Assembly: GCA_964405825.1 (NCBI GenBank)
Contig: CAYOPI010000036.1
Location: forward strand, 1 to 32,347
Source of the DNA: JBHJGM01 sp964405825
GTDB taxonomy: Bacteria > Verrucomicrobiota > Verrucomicrobiia > Opitutales > JBHJGM01
Reading direction: 5' to 3'
Length of the DNA stretch: 32,347 nucleotides
In this document: one piece after another, positions 23,428-31,826 of the stretch
How positions within the stretch are numbered: the stretch's first letter is position 1
Layout of the letters: each line of letters starts with the position of its first letter
Made by a program: the position numbers and the translations under genes
Notes under the pieces: model-generated
Databases searched by the model: none
The model's input: only the letters and a program-made list of their open reading frames with translations
What the model was told of the DNA's origin: nothing

Positions 23428-24948
23428 CTACTGTGCTCCGAGGAGTTCGTCGAAGTTGACCCCGCGCATGTTGCCGGTCTTGAGGAACTGCTGGTGCATG
23501 GCGTAGGCGCACCCGAGGGTCTCTGGGGTGTGGCCGTCACGGGTGTTGGCGTAGTAGGCGCGCAGTTCGTCGCGGAAGTCCGGATGGGCGCAGTTGCTGA
23601 CGATCGCCTCGGCACGCTCCTGGGGGTCCTTGCCACGCAGATCGGCCACGCCCTGCTCGGTGATGATGACGTTGACGGAGTGCTCGCTGTGGTCGATGTG
23701 CGAGACGTGGGGTACAATCGGTGAGATGGCACCCTTCTTGGCCAGCGACGGGCAGGTAAAGATGGAGATGTAGGCGTTGCGCGTGAAGTCGCCCGAGCCG
23801 CCGATGCCGTTCATCATGCTCTTGCCCATGACGTGGGTGGAGTTGACGTTGCCGAAGACGTCGACCTCCAGCGCTGTATTCACGGTGATGATACCCAGGC
23901 GGCGGACGACCTCGGGATTGTTGGAAATCTCCTGCGGGCGCAGCAGGATGCGGTCTTTGAAGAAGCCGATGTTCTCGTAGATGTTCTTGAGGACCTCCTG
24001 CGACACGGTGATGGAGGTGCCGCTGGCAAAGCGGATGCGCTCCTGCTCCATCAGCTGTACGACGGAGTCCTGGATAACCTCGGAGTACATCTGAAAGGCC
24101 GGAATATCGGGATGGGCCCCCATCGCCCCGAGGACCGCGTTGGCCACGTTGCCCACGCCAGACTGGATGGGCAGAAACTCCCTGGGCACGCGGCCTTCCT
24201 TGATCTCGGAGGCCAGGAAGCGCGCGACGTTGTCGCCGATTTGCAGGGTGACCGGGTCGGGCTCGCTGAAGCCGCCGGTCTCGTCGGCCTCGTTGGTGCG
24301 GATGATGCCGACAATCTTCTCCGGCGGCACCTTGATGACCTCGCGCCCGATGCGTTCGTCGGCGCGGTAGACGGGGATCTCGCGGCGTCCGGGCGGGTTG
24401 GCCGGCTCGTAGATGTCGTGGATGCCGCGCAGGCGCCCGGGATGGTAGCCGTTGAGTTCGACGAGGATCTTCTCGGCGTAGTTGCAGAAAGTGGGGCTGG
24501 CGCCGACGGAGGTGGTCAGCACGATCTCGCCCTGCTCGGTCACGTCGCAGGCCTCCACGATGGCCCAGTGGAGCTTGCCCAAAAAGCCGTAGCGCACGTG
24601 CTGCGGGAGCAGGGACAGGTGCATGTCGAAGAAGCGCGTTTCGCCGCGGTTGATGCTGGCGCGCATGTCCTTGCTGGACTGATAGGGCGTTCGCCAGCCC
24701 ACGGCACTGGCACGGGCGAGCTCGCCGTCGAGGGAGTCGCCGGTGGAGGCACCGGTGACAACGTTTACCTTGAAGGGCCGGCCGGCATCGTGCTCGGCGC
24801 GGGCCTTGACGGCGATGGCGCGCGGGATGGCCTTGGCGGCGCCGGCAGGGGTAAACCCGGAGAAGCCAATGGTCTGTCCGTCTTGAATGAGGGCGGCCGC
24901 CTCCTCGGCGGTCATCTCGGTGATGGTCTGGGTCATGGTTGAAATCAT
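23428..24948 (-). CDS. Succinyl-CoA:acetate/propionate CoA-transferase (acetyl-CoA hydrolase family)
   Basis: 506 residues from the ATG at 24948; a second ATG at 24936 also fits. The upstream GGAGAGGAGAAAGG is the only strong Shine-Dalgarno-like run I noticed in the window, and it favours the first. Family landmarks: GFTPAGAAKAIP (31-42), TGASTG (65-70), SVGASPTFCNYAEKILVELN, the glycine loop IQSGVGNVANAVLG (261-274), and MYSEVIQD where Glu290 is the expected covalent CoA-carrying residue. VDVFGNVNSTHVMG, GIGGSGDFTRNA and EQGVADLRG follow. Family members exchange CoA between succinate and acetate or propionate. Its position at the end of the methylmalonyl-CoA decarboxylase operon supports succinate activation. 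A plain acetyl-CoA hydrolase role is less likely. Confidence 0.92.
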   Translation of the reverse strand: MISTMTQTITEMTAEEAAALIQDGQTIGFSGFTPAGAAKAIPRAIAVKARAEHDAGRPFKVNVVTGASTGDSLDGELARASAVGWRTPYQSSKDMRASINRGETRFFDMHLSLLPQHVRYGFLGKLHWAIVEACDVTEQGEIVLTTSVGASPTFCNYAEKILVELNGYHPGRLRGIHDIYEPANPPGRREIPVYRADERIGREVIKVPPEKIVGIIRTNEADETGGFSEPDPVTLQIGDNVARFLASEIKEGRVPREFLPIQSGVGNVANAVLGAMGAHPDIPAFQMYSEVIQDSVVQLMEQERIRFASGTSITVSQEVLKNIYENIGFFKDRILLRPQEISNNPEVVRRLGIITVNTALEVDVFGNVNSTHVMGKSMMNGIGGSGDFTRNAYISIFTCPSLAKKGAISPIVPHVSHIDHSEHSVNVIITEQGVADLRGKDPQERAEAIVSNCAHPDFRDELRAYYANTRDGHTPETLGCAYAMHQQFLKTGNMRGVNFDELLGAQ

Positions 24949-25018
24949 GCCGCGAGCAGCCTTTCTCCTCTCCTTTTCGGTCGTTCGCGCCAACTGGTAA
25001 ATGGCGAGCCGGGGCGGC

Positions 25019-26395
25019 TCAACCAAAGTAGGAGATGAAGATGCCTGCGGCGACGGCCGTGCCGATGACGCCGGCCACGTTGGGCCCCATTGCATGCATC
25101 AGCAAGTGGTTCTGCGGGTCAGCGCGCTGGCCTTCCACCTGGGAGACGCGCGCGGCCATCGGCACGGCGGACACGCCAGCCGAGCCGATGAGCGGGTTGA
25201 TCGGGCTGCTCTTGGAAAAGACGTTCATCAGCCGGGCCATGAGGACGCCGCTGCCGGTGGCAATGGCGAAGGCGACAATGCCCAGGGCGAGGATGCCAAG
25301 GGTCTCGGCGGTGAGGAAGCGATCGGCGGTCATGGTGATGCCGACGCTGGTGCCCAGGAAGATGGTGACGATGTTGATGATCTCGTTCTGGGCGGACTTG
25401 GTCAGGCGTTCGGTCACGCCGGACTCCTTGAGGAAGTTGCCGAGCATGAGCATGCCCACCAGGGGGGCGCTCTCGGGAACCATCAGGATGCAGGAAATGG
25501 TCACCACGCCAGCGAAGATGAGCTTCTCCAGCTTGCCGACCTTGCGCAGGGAAGTCATGCGGATGCGCCGCTCCTTTTCGGTGGTGAGCGCGCGCATGAT
25601 CGGTGGCTGGATCAAGGGCACGAGGGCCATGTAGCTGTAGGCGGCCACGGCGATCGGGCCAATGAGGTCGGGGGCCAGACTGTTGGCCAGGAGGATCGAG
25701 GTAGGCCCGTCGGCACCGCCAATGATCGAAACCGCCGCAGCCTCCTGGGGTGTGCTGAAGATGAAAAGTCCGCCCAGGAAGGTGGCAAAGACCCCGAACT
25801 GCGCCGCCGCCCCCAGCATGAGGGTTCGCGGATTGGCGATGAGCGGGCCGAAGTCGGTCAGGGCGCCCACGCCCAGGAAGATGAGCGGGGGAAAGAGTTC
25901 GAGGTCGACGCCTTGCTTGATGTAATGGAAGAAGCCGCCGCGGCCTTCGGGGCGGAGGCGCACCAGCGGTTCATCGGCTTTGACGCTCTGGCCTTCGCGC
26001 ACGTAAAGGTCGGTCACCTCGCCCGCGCCGATGTCGCCGACCTCGATCTCGACGGTCTTGAACTTGCCGTCGTCGCCGCGCTCGGTGGTTTGGATGACGA
26101 TGGCCCGGCGATCGGCATCGGCGGTGGAAAGCACGTCGTTCTCGTCGATGCGGACTTCGATGACGGTGCCGCTGACCTCGGCCAGGAGCTTCCGGGGCTC
26201 GGGCGGGTCGCTGCTGATCGGCGAGGGCAGGTTGGCCAGGAGGGCCCCAAAAGCGATCGGCACCAGCAGCAGCGGTTCGTACTTCCGCGCGATCGCGAAG
26301 TAGAACAGCAAAATCACGATCAGCCACATGAAGACCTGACCCAGGCTGATGTGGGCGAATCCGCTTTCCTCGAGAAACTCGATCAACTCGGTCAT
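25019..26395 (-). CDS. Na+-translocating decarboxylase beta subunit with inserted barrel-sandwich-like domain
   Basis: Membrane subunit that couples decarboxylation of carboxybiotin to Na+ export. 458 residues. Standard OadB/MmdB blocks: AIARKYEPLLLVPIAFGALLANLP (34-57), ELFPPLIFLGVGALTDFGPLIANP (166-189, with the Na+-site Asp181 equal to Klebsiella OadB Asp203), AVSIIGGADGPTSI, and the C-terminal NPLIGSAGVSAVPMAARVS and GPNVAGVIGTAVAAG. Between residues about 58 and 151 there is an extra hydrophilic, beta-rich stretch where usual subunits have a short loop. It contains AEVSGTVIEVRIDE and GAGEVTDLYVREGQSVKADEPLVRL, which look like the two halves of a biotinyl/lipoyl-type barrel-sandwich hybrid but without the modifiable Lys. 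36 bases after the biotin carrier gene. Confidence 0.95.
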   Translation of the reverse strand: MTELIEFLEESGFAHISLGQVFMWLIVILLFYFAIARKYEPLLLVPIAFGALLANLPSPISSDPPEPRKLLAEVSGTVIEVRIDENDVLSTADADRRAIVIQTTERGDDGKFKTVEIEVGDIGAGEVTDLYVREGQSVKADEPLVRLRPEGRGGFFHYIKQGVDLELFPPLIFLGVGALTDFGPLIANPRTLMLGAAAQFGVFATFLGGLFIFSTPQEAAAVSIIGGADGPTSILLANSLAPDLIGPIAVAAYSYMALVPLIQPPIMRALTTEKERRIRMTSLRKVGKLEKLIFAGVVTISCILMVPESAPLVGMLMLGNFLKESGVTERLTKSAQNEIINIVTIFLGTSVGITMTADRFLTAETLGILALGIVAFAIATGSGVLMARLMNVFSKSSPINPLIGSAGVSAVPMAARVSQVEGQRADPQNHLLMHAMGPNVAGVIGTAVAAGIFISYFG

Positions 26396-26431
26396 GGCGC
26401 GCGTGCGTTGGGGGATGAGCGAAGCCGTGGG

Positions 26432-26824
26432 CTAGCCCAGTCGGATCAGCGGTTTGCCTTCCTCGACGGAATCGCCGGCGGCCACCAGGACCTCGGCCAC
26501 GGTGCCGGCGGCCGGCGCGTTGACAAAGGTGTTCATCTTCATCGCCTCCAGGGTCAGCAGCTGCTGGCCTTCAGTCACCTCGGCGCCCACGGCAACGTCG
26601 ACCGAGACCACGGTGGCGGCCAGCGGGCTGGCGACCACGCCATCGGCCGAGGCGGCCGGGCTGGCGGCCGGTTGGGCTGCCGCCGGGGCTGACGGGGGGG
26701 GTGCCATGGAGACCGCGCCGGAGGAACGGGTGCCGGCTCTGGGAGCGGGTCCGGGGGTCTCGTCGAGGAATTCCACCTCAACTTCATAGGGCTGGCCCTC
26801 AACGGTGATGCGAAGTCGTTTCAT
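26432..26824 (-). CDS. Biotin carrier subunit of the decarboxylase
   Basis: 130 residues. An N-terminal strand-rich segment (MKRLRITVEGQPYEVEVEFL) leads into an Ala/Pro-rich flexible linker (about 35-62) and a C-terminal biotinyl domain with the AMKM motif; Lys96 would carry biotin. GTVAEVLVAAGDSVEEGKPLIRL is the second half of the barrel. It carries CO2 from the carboxyltransferase to the membrane beta subunit. 31 bases after oadG and 36 before oadB in the same operon. No Shine-Dalgarno. Confidence 0.93.
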   Translation of the reverse strand: MKRLRITVEGQPYEVEVEFLDETPGPAPRAGTRSSGAVSMAPPPSAPAAAQPAASPAASADGVVASPLAATVVSVDVAVGAEVTEGQQLLTLEAMKMNTFVNAPAAGTVAEVLVAAGDSVEEGKPLIRLG

Positions 26825-26855
26825 CTGTGTCAGTGAAGTCAGTCAGCGGGGAAAA

Positions 26856-27245
26856 TCAGCGCACGCGGTGGGAGGTGTGGATGGCGCGTCGGCCTTCGGC
26901 GGCCCAGGTTCCGCGAGCGGCCGGGGTGATCGAGCGGATGGCCACGGGACGGTCCAGGGCGAGCTGGGCGGCGGCCGCCACGACGGCAACCAGACGCGGG
27001 TCGGCGCTGACGTCCACGGGTGAGGAAGGGTCCGCATGCAGGCGCGGCGCGGAGACGGTGGCCTCGGGGATGGCGGCCTGCTCCCGGGCGGCCTGGGCGA
27101 TGAAGTAGCGCCCGATGAGCGTGGTCGCCAGCCAGAGCACGCCGAGGATGGACAGGACGATGCCAAAGCCCAGGAAGACGAGGGAGATGTTCTCGGCGAC
27201 GGAGGCCAGCACGGGCATCGGCAAAAGGGGAAAGGACTCGGGCAT
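26856..27245 (-). CDS. Decarboxylase gamma/delta-type (OadG) subunit
   Basis: 129 residues. A short exposed N-terminus is followed by one transmembrane helix (about 20-47, SLVFLGFGIVLSILGVLWLATTLI). A polar linker and a conserved C-terminal tail follow (RLVAVVAAAAQLALDRPVAIRSI, then W..EGRR.IHTSHRVR), seen in OadG-like subunits of Na+-pumping decarboxylases. These subunits hold the carboxyltransferase and beta subunit together. It lies six bases after the carboxyltransferase stop. Confidence 0.87.
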   Translation of the reverse strand: MPESFPLLPMPVLASVAENISLVFLGFGIVLSILGVLWLATTLIGRYFIAQAAREQAAIPEATVSAPRLHADPSSPVDVSADPRLVAVVAAAAQLALDRPVAIRSITPAARGTWAAEGRRAIHTSHRVR

Positions 27246-27251
27246 CTGTGC

Positions 27252-28805
27252 TTACAAGGGAATGTTGCCGTGCTTTTTGGGCGGGCGCGTGACGCGTTTG
27301 GAGAGCGTGTTGCGCAGGGCCAGGGCGATGGTCGAACGGCTCTGGGCCGGCTCGATGACATCGGTGATCATGGCATTGGCTGCGGCCTGATAGGGCGAGG
27401 CAAATTTTTCGCGATACTCGGCCTCAAGTTCCTTGCGCCTGGCCTTGGGGTCGTCGGCGGCCTCGATCTCCTTGCGGTAGAGCACGCCCACGGCGCCCTC
27501 GGGGCCCATCACTGCGATCTCGGCGGTGGGCCAGGCGAAGACGAAGTCCGCGTGCATGTCCTTGGAGCACATGGCCAGGTAGGCGCCGCCGTAGGCTTTG
27601 CGCATGATCAGGGTGATCTTCGGGACCGAGCAGGAGGCGTAGGCGAAGAGCATCTTGGCCCCGTGCCGGATGATTCCGCCGCGCTCCTGGGCCAGGCCCG
27701 GCATGAAGCCCGGCACGTCGACCAGCGTGACGACCGGGATGTTGTAGATGTTGCAGGAGCGGATGAAGCGCGCGCCCTTGTCGGAGGCGTCGATGTCGAG
27801 GGTGCCGGCCTTGACCATGGGCTGGTTGGCGATGATGCCCACAACCAGGCCTTCGATGCGCGCCAGCCCGGTCACGATGTTGGGCGCGAAGCCCGCCATG
27901 ATCTCGAAGAAGTCGCCGTCGTCGACGAGGCGCTCGATGACCTGGTGCACGTCGAAGGGGCTCTTGGGGTCCTCCGGCACCAGGGCGTTCATGCCCTCAT
28001 CGCGGGTGATGGTGAGGTTCTCGCTGGGGTTGTGCGGGGGGTCCTGCAGGTTGTTGGGCGGCAGGAAGGAAAGGAGCTTGGCGGCCAGCTCGCAGGCGTG
28101 GGTATCGTCCTGGGCCACCAGGTGCACGTTGCCACTGACGGTGGAGTGCGCCGCGGCGGTGGCGAACTGCTCGAGGGTGGCATTCTCGCCGGTGGCCGCC
28201 TTGATCACGCTGGGCCCGCAGATGAACATGTTGGCGTTCTCCTGGGTCATGATGATGAAGTCCATCAGGGCCGGAGAGTAGGCCGCGCCGCCCGCACAGG
28301 GGCCGGCGATGATCGCAATCTGGGGCACCACCCCGGACAGCAGCACGTTCTTGAAAAAGACCTGACCGTAGCCCGAGAGCGAGTCCACGCCCTCCTGGAT
28401 GCGCGCACCGCCGGAGTCGTTGATGCCGACGATGGGGATGCCTGCCTCGGAGGCGTAGTCCATCAGGTCGCAGATTTTCTTGGCGTGGATGCGCCCGAGC
28501 GCGCCGCCGCCCACGGTAAAGTCCTGACTGAAGGCCGCCACCGGGCGTCCTTCGACAAAGCCGGTGCCAGTGACCACGCCATCACCGGGCAGGGAGCGCT
28601 TTTCCATGCCGAAGCTGTGGCAGCTGTGCTCGGCGTGCATGCCAAACTCCTGAAAAGTGCCCGGCTCGAAGAACTGCTCGAGGCGCTCGCGAGCCGAAAG
28701 CAGGCCCTTGCTCTTGCGCTTGTCGAGCTTGTCCTGGCCGCCGCCCGCGCGGGCAACCTCACGGCGCTTCTCGAGCTGGTTTAGGAGATCTTTTGAAATT
28801 GCCAT
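27252..28805 (-). CDS. mmdA: Methylmalonyl-CoA decarboxylase alpha (carboxyltransferase) subunit
   Basis: 517 residues from the ATG at 28805, close to Veillonella MmdA (about 509). Two crotonase-fold halves. The N-terminal half has LLSARERLEQFFEPGTF, FSQDFTVGGGALG, the oxyanion region SGGARIQEGV and IAGPCAGGAAYSPALMDFIIM. The C-terminal half has IVTGLARIEGLVVGIIANQP, VDVPGFMPGLAQERGGIIRHGAKMLFAYA, RKAYGGAYLAMCSK and WPTAEIAVMGPEGAVGVLYR. It transfers the carboxyl group of (S)-methylmalonyl-CoA to biotin. On sequence alone it could equally be a propionyl-CoA carboxylase beta subunit; the neighbouring OadB and OadG subunits and the absence of a biotin carboxylase favour the decarboxylase. It ends GNIPL like that family. 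Confidence 0.95.
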   Translation of the reverse strand: MAISKDLLNQLEKRREVARAGGGQDKLDKRKSKGLLSARERLEQFFEPGTFQEFGMHAEHSCHSFGMEKRSLPGDGVVTGTGFVEGRPVAAFSQDFTVGGGALGRIHAKKICDLMDYASEAGIPIVGINDSGGARIQEGVDSLSGYGQVFFKNVLLSGVVPQIAIIAGPCAGGAAYSPALMDFIIMTQENANMFICGPSVIKAATGENATLEQFATAAAHSTVSGNVHLVAQDDTHACELAAKLLSFLPPNNLQDPPHNPSENLTITRDEGMNALVPEDPKSPFDVHQVIERLVDDGDFFEIMAGFAPNIVTGLARIEGLVVGIIANQPMVKAGTLDIDASDKGARFIRSCNIYNIPVVTLVDVPGFMPGLAQERGGIIRHGAKMLFAYASCSVPKITLIMRKAYGGAYLAMCSKDMHADFVFAWPTAEIAVMGPEGAVGVLYRKEIEAADDPKARRKELEAEYREKFASPYQAAANAMITDVIEPAQSRSTIALALRNTLSKRVTRPPKKHGNIPL

Positions 28806-28901
28806 CGTCGTAATCGTTGAAGGCCCGCGGAGCGGGGGATGCAAACGCCAAAAACCGGGATCCGCCCGAGGCTCCCGCGCCGCCGCCGCACGGGCAAAGG
28901 A

Positions 28902-29306
28902 TCAGTTCTTGGGCGTGCAGAATTCCGTCAGCACGCCGTGGGTGGACTTCGGGTGAAGGAAGGCGACCAGCTTGTTGGCCGCGCCCTCGATGGGTTCCTC
29001 GTGAATCAGGCGCGCGCCTTCGTCGGCGGCCTTCTTGAGCTGGCCGGTGATGTCGTCGGTGCGGAAGGCCACGTGGTGGATGCCCTCACCGCTTTTCTCC
29101 AGAAACCTGGCGATTGGGCTGTCCTCGGCCGTTGGCTCGAGCAGCTCGATGTGGGTGCCCCCGACGTCGAAGAAGGCCGTGCGCACCTTTTGCGAAGCGA
29201 CCTCCTCGGTTTTTTCGCAGTGCAGGCCCAGCACCGTTTCATAGTATTTCACCGTTTCCTCCAGCGAGCGTACGGCGATACCGAGGTGATCAATTTTAGT
29301 AATCAT
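28902..29306 (-). CDS. mce: Methylmalonyl-CoA epimerase
   Basis: 134 residues, VOC (glyoxalase-like) fold. It interconverts (R)- and (S)-methylmalonyl-CoA. Seen: IDHLGIAV with metal-binding His7, HIELLEP with Glu54, GIHHVAFRTDDI with His77/78, and the final THGVLTEFC with Glu128, the expected metal and acid/base residues. It lies 96 bases upstream of mmdA in the same direction and is first in the operon. It faces mutA across a 257-base AT-richer promoter region and stereochemically links the mutase to the decarboxylase. Confidence 0.95.
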   Translation of the reverse strand: MITKIDHLGIAVRSLEETVKYYETVLGLHCEKTEEVASQKVRTAFFDVGGTHIELLEPTAEDSPIARFLEKSGEGIHHVAFRTDDITGQLKKAADEGARLIHEEPIEGAANKLVAFLHPKSTHGVLTEFCTPKN

Positions 29307-29563
29307 GACACAATTCTGGGTAAGGCCGGTCCTCCGGCAGGTCGCGGTTTAGGTATAAGAAATCCTAAAGTCAAGAGGCCTTCCAGGCAGTGCAGATTGG
29401 CGATTTCTTATCCCGTTTGCTTGCAGCAAGTTAAATAGGCAACCAAGGCGATTAAAAAAATTTATGTTTTTGCAGACGGCTTTAAAATTGACAGCAGAAA
29501 TTGGATTAGAAAAGCTTCTGGGCTTGACGCACCGCACCGCAAACCCCGTTCAACTTCCTTGAT
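29307..29563. promoter_or_regulatory. Divergent promoter region of the mce-mmd operon and mutAB
   Basis: 257 bases, by far the most AT-rich stretch of the window. Minus strand: TTGACT (29369-29374) and TAAACC (29346-29351), 17 bases apart, form a plausible promoter for mce. Plus strand: TTGACA (29488-29493) is a perfect -35, but the sequence 17 bases on (AAAGCT) is a poor -10. A perfect short palindrome CTTGCAGCAAG (29420-29430) lies between the two, in a good place for a shared operator. The regulator is not identified. Confidence 0.5.
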
Positions 29564-31738
29564 ATGAGCGATTTAGAACCGCCGACCCCCAACGGTCAAG
29601 GCCCGGGCCGCCTGCTGGAGGCGTTTACCGTGCCCACCTATGAAGAGTGGAAGCGCGCCGCCGAGAAGCTGCTCAAGGGTGCGCCCTTTGAGAAGAAGAT
29701 GCTCACGCGCACGCCCGAGGGCATCACCCTGCAGCCGATTTACCGGCGCGAGGACGCCGCAGCCAAGGGGCTGCTGAATATGCCGGCGCCGGGGGCGGGC
29801 GATTACCTGCGCGGGACCCAGCCGCTGGGCTACCGCATGGAGGCCTGGGAGATGTCGCAGGAGTTGCCGTGCTCGCTGCCGGAGGAGTTCAACGAGGTGC
29901 TGCTGGCCTCGCTCAACCGGGGGCAGAACGCGATCCACGTGCTGTTGGACATCGCCTCGCAAAACGGGGTGGACCCCGACAGCGCAAGCGACGGCGAGGT
30001 GGGCGCCTGCGGTGTGTCGATCGCGACGGTGGGTGACCTCAAGACGGCCTTTGACGGTGTTTACCTGACGGCGGTGCCCCTGCACGTGCAATGCGGGGCG
30101 AGCGCCCTGCCCTTTGCCGCGCTGCTGCACGCGTACCTGCAGAAGGCGGGCGTTGACGCAAAGGACGTCCGGGGCAGCCTGGGAGCCGATCCGCTGGGCA
30201 TCCTGGCGCGGGCTGGCAGCCTGGATATCTCCCTGGGGCAGGCCTACGACGAGATGGCCTGGCTGATGCAGTTCCATGCAGGGGCGGCCCCGCAGTTGCG
30301 GGTCTTTGGTCCGAGCGGATTGCCCTACGCGGGCGCCGGGGCCAGCGCGGTGGAGGAACTCGCCTTCACCCTGGCAACCGCGGTGGACAGCTTCCGGGCG
30401 TTGGGCGAACGCGGCGTCGACATCGAACTGGCCGCCAGGCAGACGCGCATGAGCCTGTCGGCGGGTCCGCAGTTTTTCATGGAGGTGGCCAAGCTGCGCG
30501 CGGCGCGGCAACTCTGGCACAAGGTGGTGACGGCCTTTGGCGGGTCGGACGAGGCGGCCAAGCTCAACCTGCACGCGCGCACCGGCCTTTACAACAAGAC
30601 GGTGGTCGACCCGTACGTGAACCTCCTGCGCAGCACGACCGAGGGGCTCTCCGCGGTGATTGGAGGTGTCGATAGTCTGCACGTGGGGCCGTTCGACGAG
30701 ATCTTCCGGGTGCCGGATGCCTTCTCGCGCCGAATCGCGCTCAACACGCAGATCATCCTGGCCGAAGAATGCGACCTGCAGGCGGTGGTCGATCCGGCCG
30801 GCGGTGGCTGGTTCATTGAGGACCTGACCGCCGAGGTGGCGCAGCAGGCCTGGGCGCTCTTTCAGGAGATCGAGAAGCAGGGCGGGCAGGTCGAGGCGCT
30901 GCAGCAGGGCTGGGTGCAGGAGCGCATCGCCACGACCGCCGCGCAGCGCGAAAAGCTGCACGATCAGCGCCGCAGCACCCAGATCGGCTGTAACCTCTTT
31001 CCCAACCTCCAGGAGGAGCACCTGCCCGGCGACATTCCCGACTACGCCGCCCTGCGCCGCGAGCGCGCCCGGGTGGTGGCCGATTACCGGGTCTCCGGCG
31101 ACGTCGAAGGCGATATCGCGGTGGTCGAGCGGCTGGGCGCGATCACCGAAGCCAGCGGGGGCGACACCTTTGTCAAAATGGTCGAAGCCGCCGGTGCCGG
31201 TGCGAGCCTCGGGGAGATTGCCCGCAGCCTGCGCGGAGCCGACAAGGACGGTGCCAAGCCGAACGTGCCGCCGGTTCCGTTCAAGCGGCTTTCGCAGAAA
31301 TACGAGGGGCTGCGCCTGGCCGCGCGTTACTACGGCGAGAAGCACGAGCACGGCCCCCGGCTCTATCTGGCCAACATCGGGCCGCTGCGTCAGCACAAGC
31401 TGCGGGCGGACTTCACGCGGGGCTTTTTCGAGACGGGCGGCTTCGAGGTAGTGTATCCAAAAGGCCAGGACAACGCCGAGAAGGCGGCCGAGGAAGCCGC
31501 CGCTTCAGGCGCGCGCGTGGTTGCCATCTGCTCAACGGACAACGCCTACGTCGAAGCCGTACCCGCATTCTGCCGGGCGTTGAAGGCAAAGGACTTGGGT
31601 ATTCAGATTATCCTGGCCGGGGACCCGGGCGAGCACAAGGACACCTACATGGCGGCCGGCCTGGACGACTTCATTTCCGTTCGCTCCAACAACTACGAAA
31701 CCGTCCGCAAGTACCTCGAACACGTCGGGGCGGTTTAA
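29564..31738 (+). CDS. mutA: Methylmalonyl-CoA mutase small subunit
   Basis: 724 residues. Non-catalytic partner subunit of the B12-dependent mutase that interconverts succinyl-CoA and (R)-methylmalonyl-CoA. The N-terminal TIM-barrel-like part carries the subunit pattern (TYEEWKRAAEKLLKGAPFEKKMLTRTPEGI, YRMEAWEMSQ, AAPQLRVFGPSGLPYAGAGAS, CDLQAVVDPAGGGWFIEDLT). In the C-terminal cobalamin-type domain (about 590-724) the His of DxHxxG is not in its motif: the place reads ANIGPLRQHKLRADF. The small subunit is expected not to bind the cofactor. Start ATG at 29564 with no Shine-Dalgarno; mutB begins 88 bases after the stop. Divergent from the decarboxylase operon. Confidence 0.95.
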   Translation: MSDLEPPTPNGQGPGRLLEAFTVPTYEEWKRAAEKLLKGAPFEKKMLTRTPEGITLQPIYRREDAAAKGLLNMPAPGAGDYLRGTQPLGYRMEAWEMSQELPCSLPEEFNEVLLASLNRGQNAIHVLLDIASQNGVDPDSASDGEVGACGVSIATVGDLKTAFDGVYLTAVPLHVQCGASALPFAALLHAYLQKAGVDAKDVRGSLGADPLGILARAGSLDISLGQAYDEMAWLMQFHAGAAPQLRVFGPSGLPYAGAGASAVEELAFTLATAVDSFRALGERGVDIELAARQTRMSLSAGPQFFMEVAKLRAARQLWHKVVTAFGGSDEAAKLNLHARTGLYNKTVVDPYVNLLRSTTEGLSAVIGGVDSLHVGPFDEIFRVPDAFSRRIALNTQIILAEECDLQAVVDPAGGGWFIEDLTAEVAQQAWALFQEIEKQGGQVEALQQGWVQERIATTAAQREKLHDQRRSTQIGCNLFPNLQEEHLPGDIPDYAALRRERARVVADYRVSGDVEGDIAVVERLGAITEASGGDTFVKMVEAAGAGASLGEIARSLRGADKDGAKPNVPPVPFKRLSQKYEGLRLAARYYGEKHEHGPRLYLANIGPLRQHKLRADFTRGFFETGGFEVVYPKGQDNAEKAAEEAAASGARVVAICSTDNAYVEAVPAFCRALKAKDLGIQIILAGDPGEHKDTYMAAGLDDFISVRSNNYETVRKYLEHVGAV

Positions 31739-31826
31739 CGCGGGCCGCGAAGGCAGTAGGCTTGAAGCTGAATTCCAGAAGACAGAACTTTGAAGAGGCT
31801 CCCCTGAGCCACACGCGATCTTCCCA

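Noticed and set aside
25001..26692. 563-codon plus-strand open frame
   Set aside because: Antisense to oadB and the biotin carrier; low-complexity Gly/Asp/His content, no family features.
27036..28784. 582-codon plus-strand open frame
   Set aside because: Antisense to mmdA, which has unmistakable family motifs; shadow frame.
28824..28836. Small hairpin CCCGC/GCGGG between mce and mmdA
   Set aside because: Only five pairs in GC-rich DNA and no tail; expected by chance.
29573..31396. 607-codon minus-strand open frame
   Set aside because: Antisense to mutA; composition bias only.
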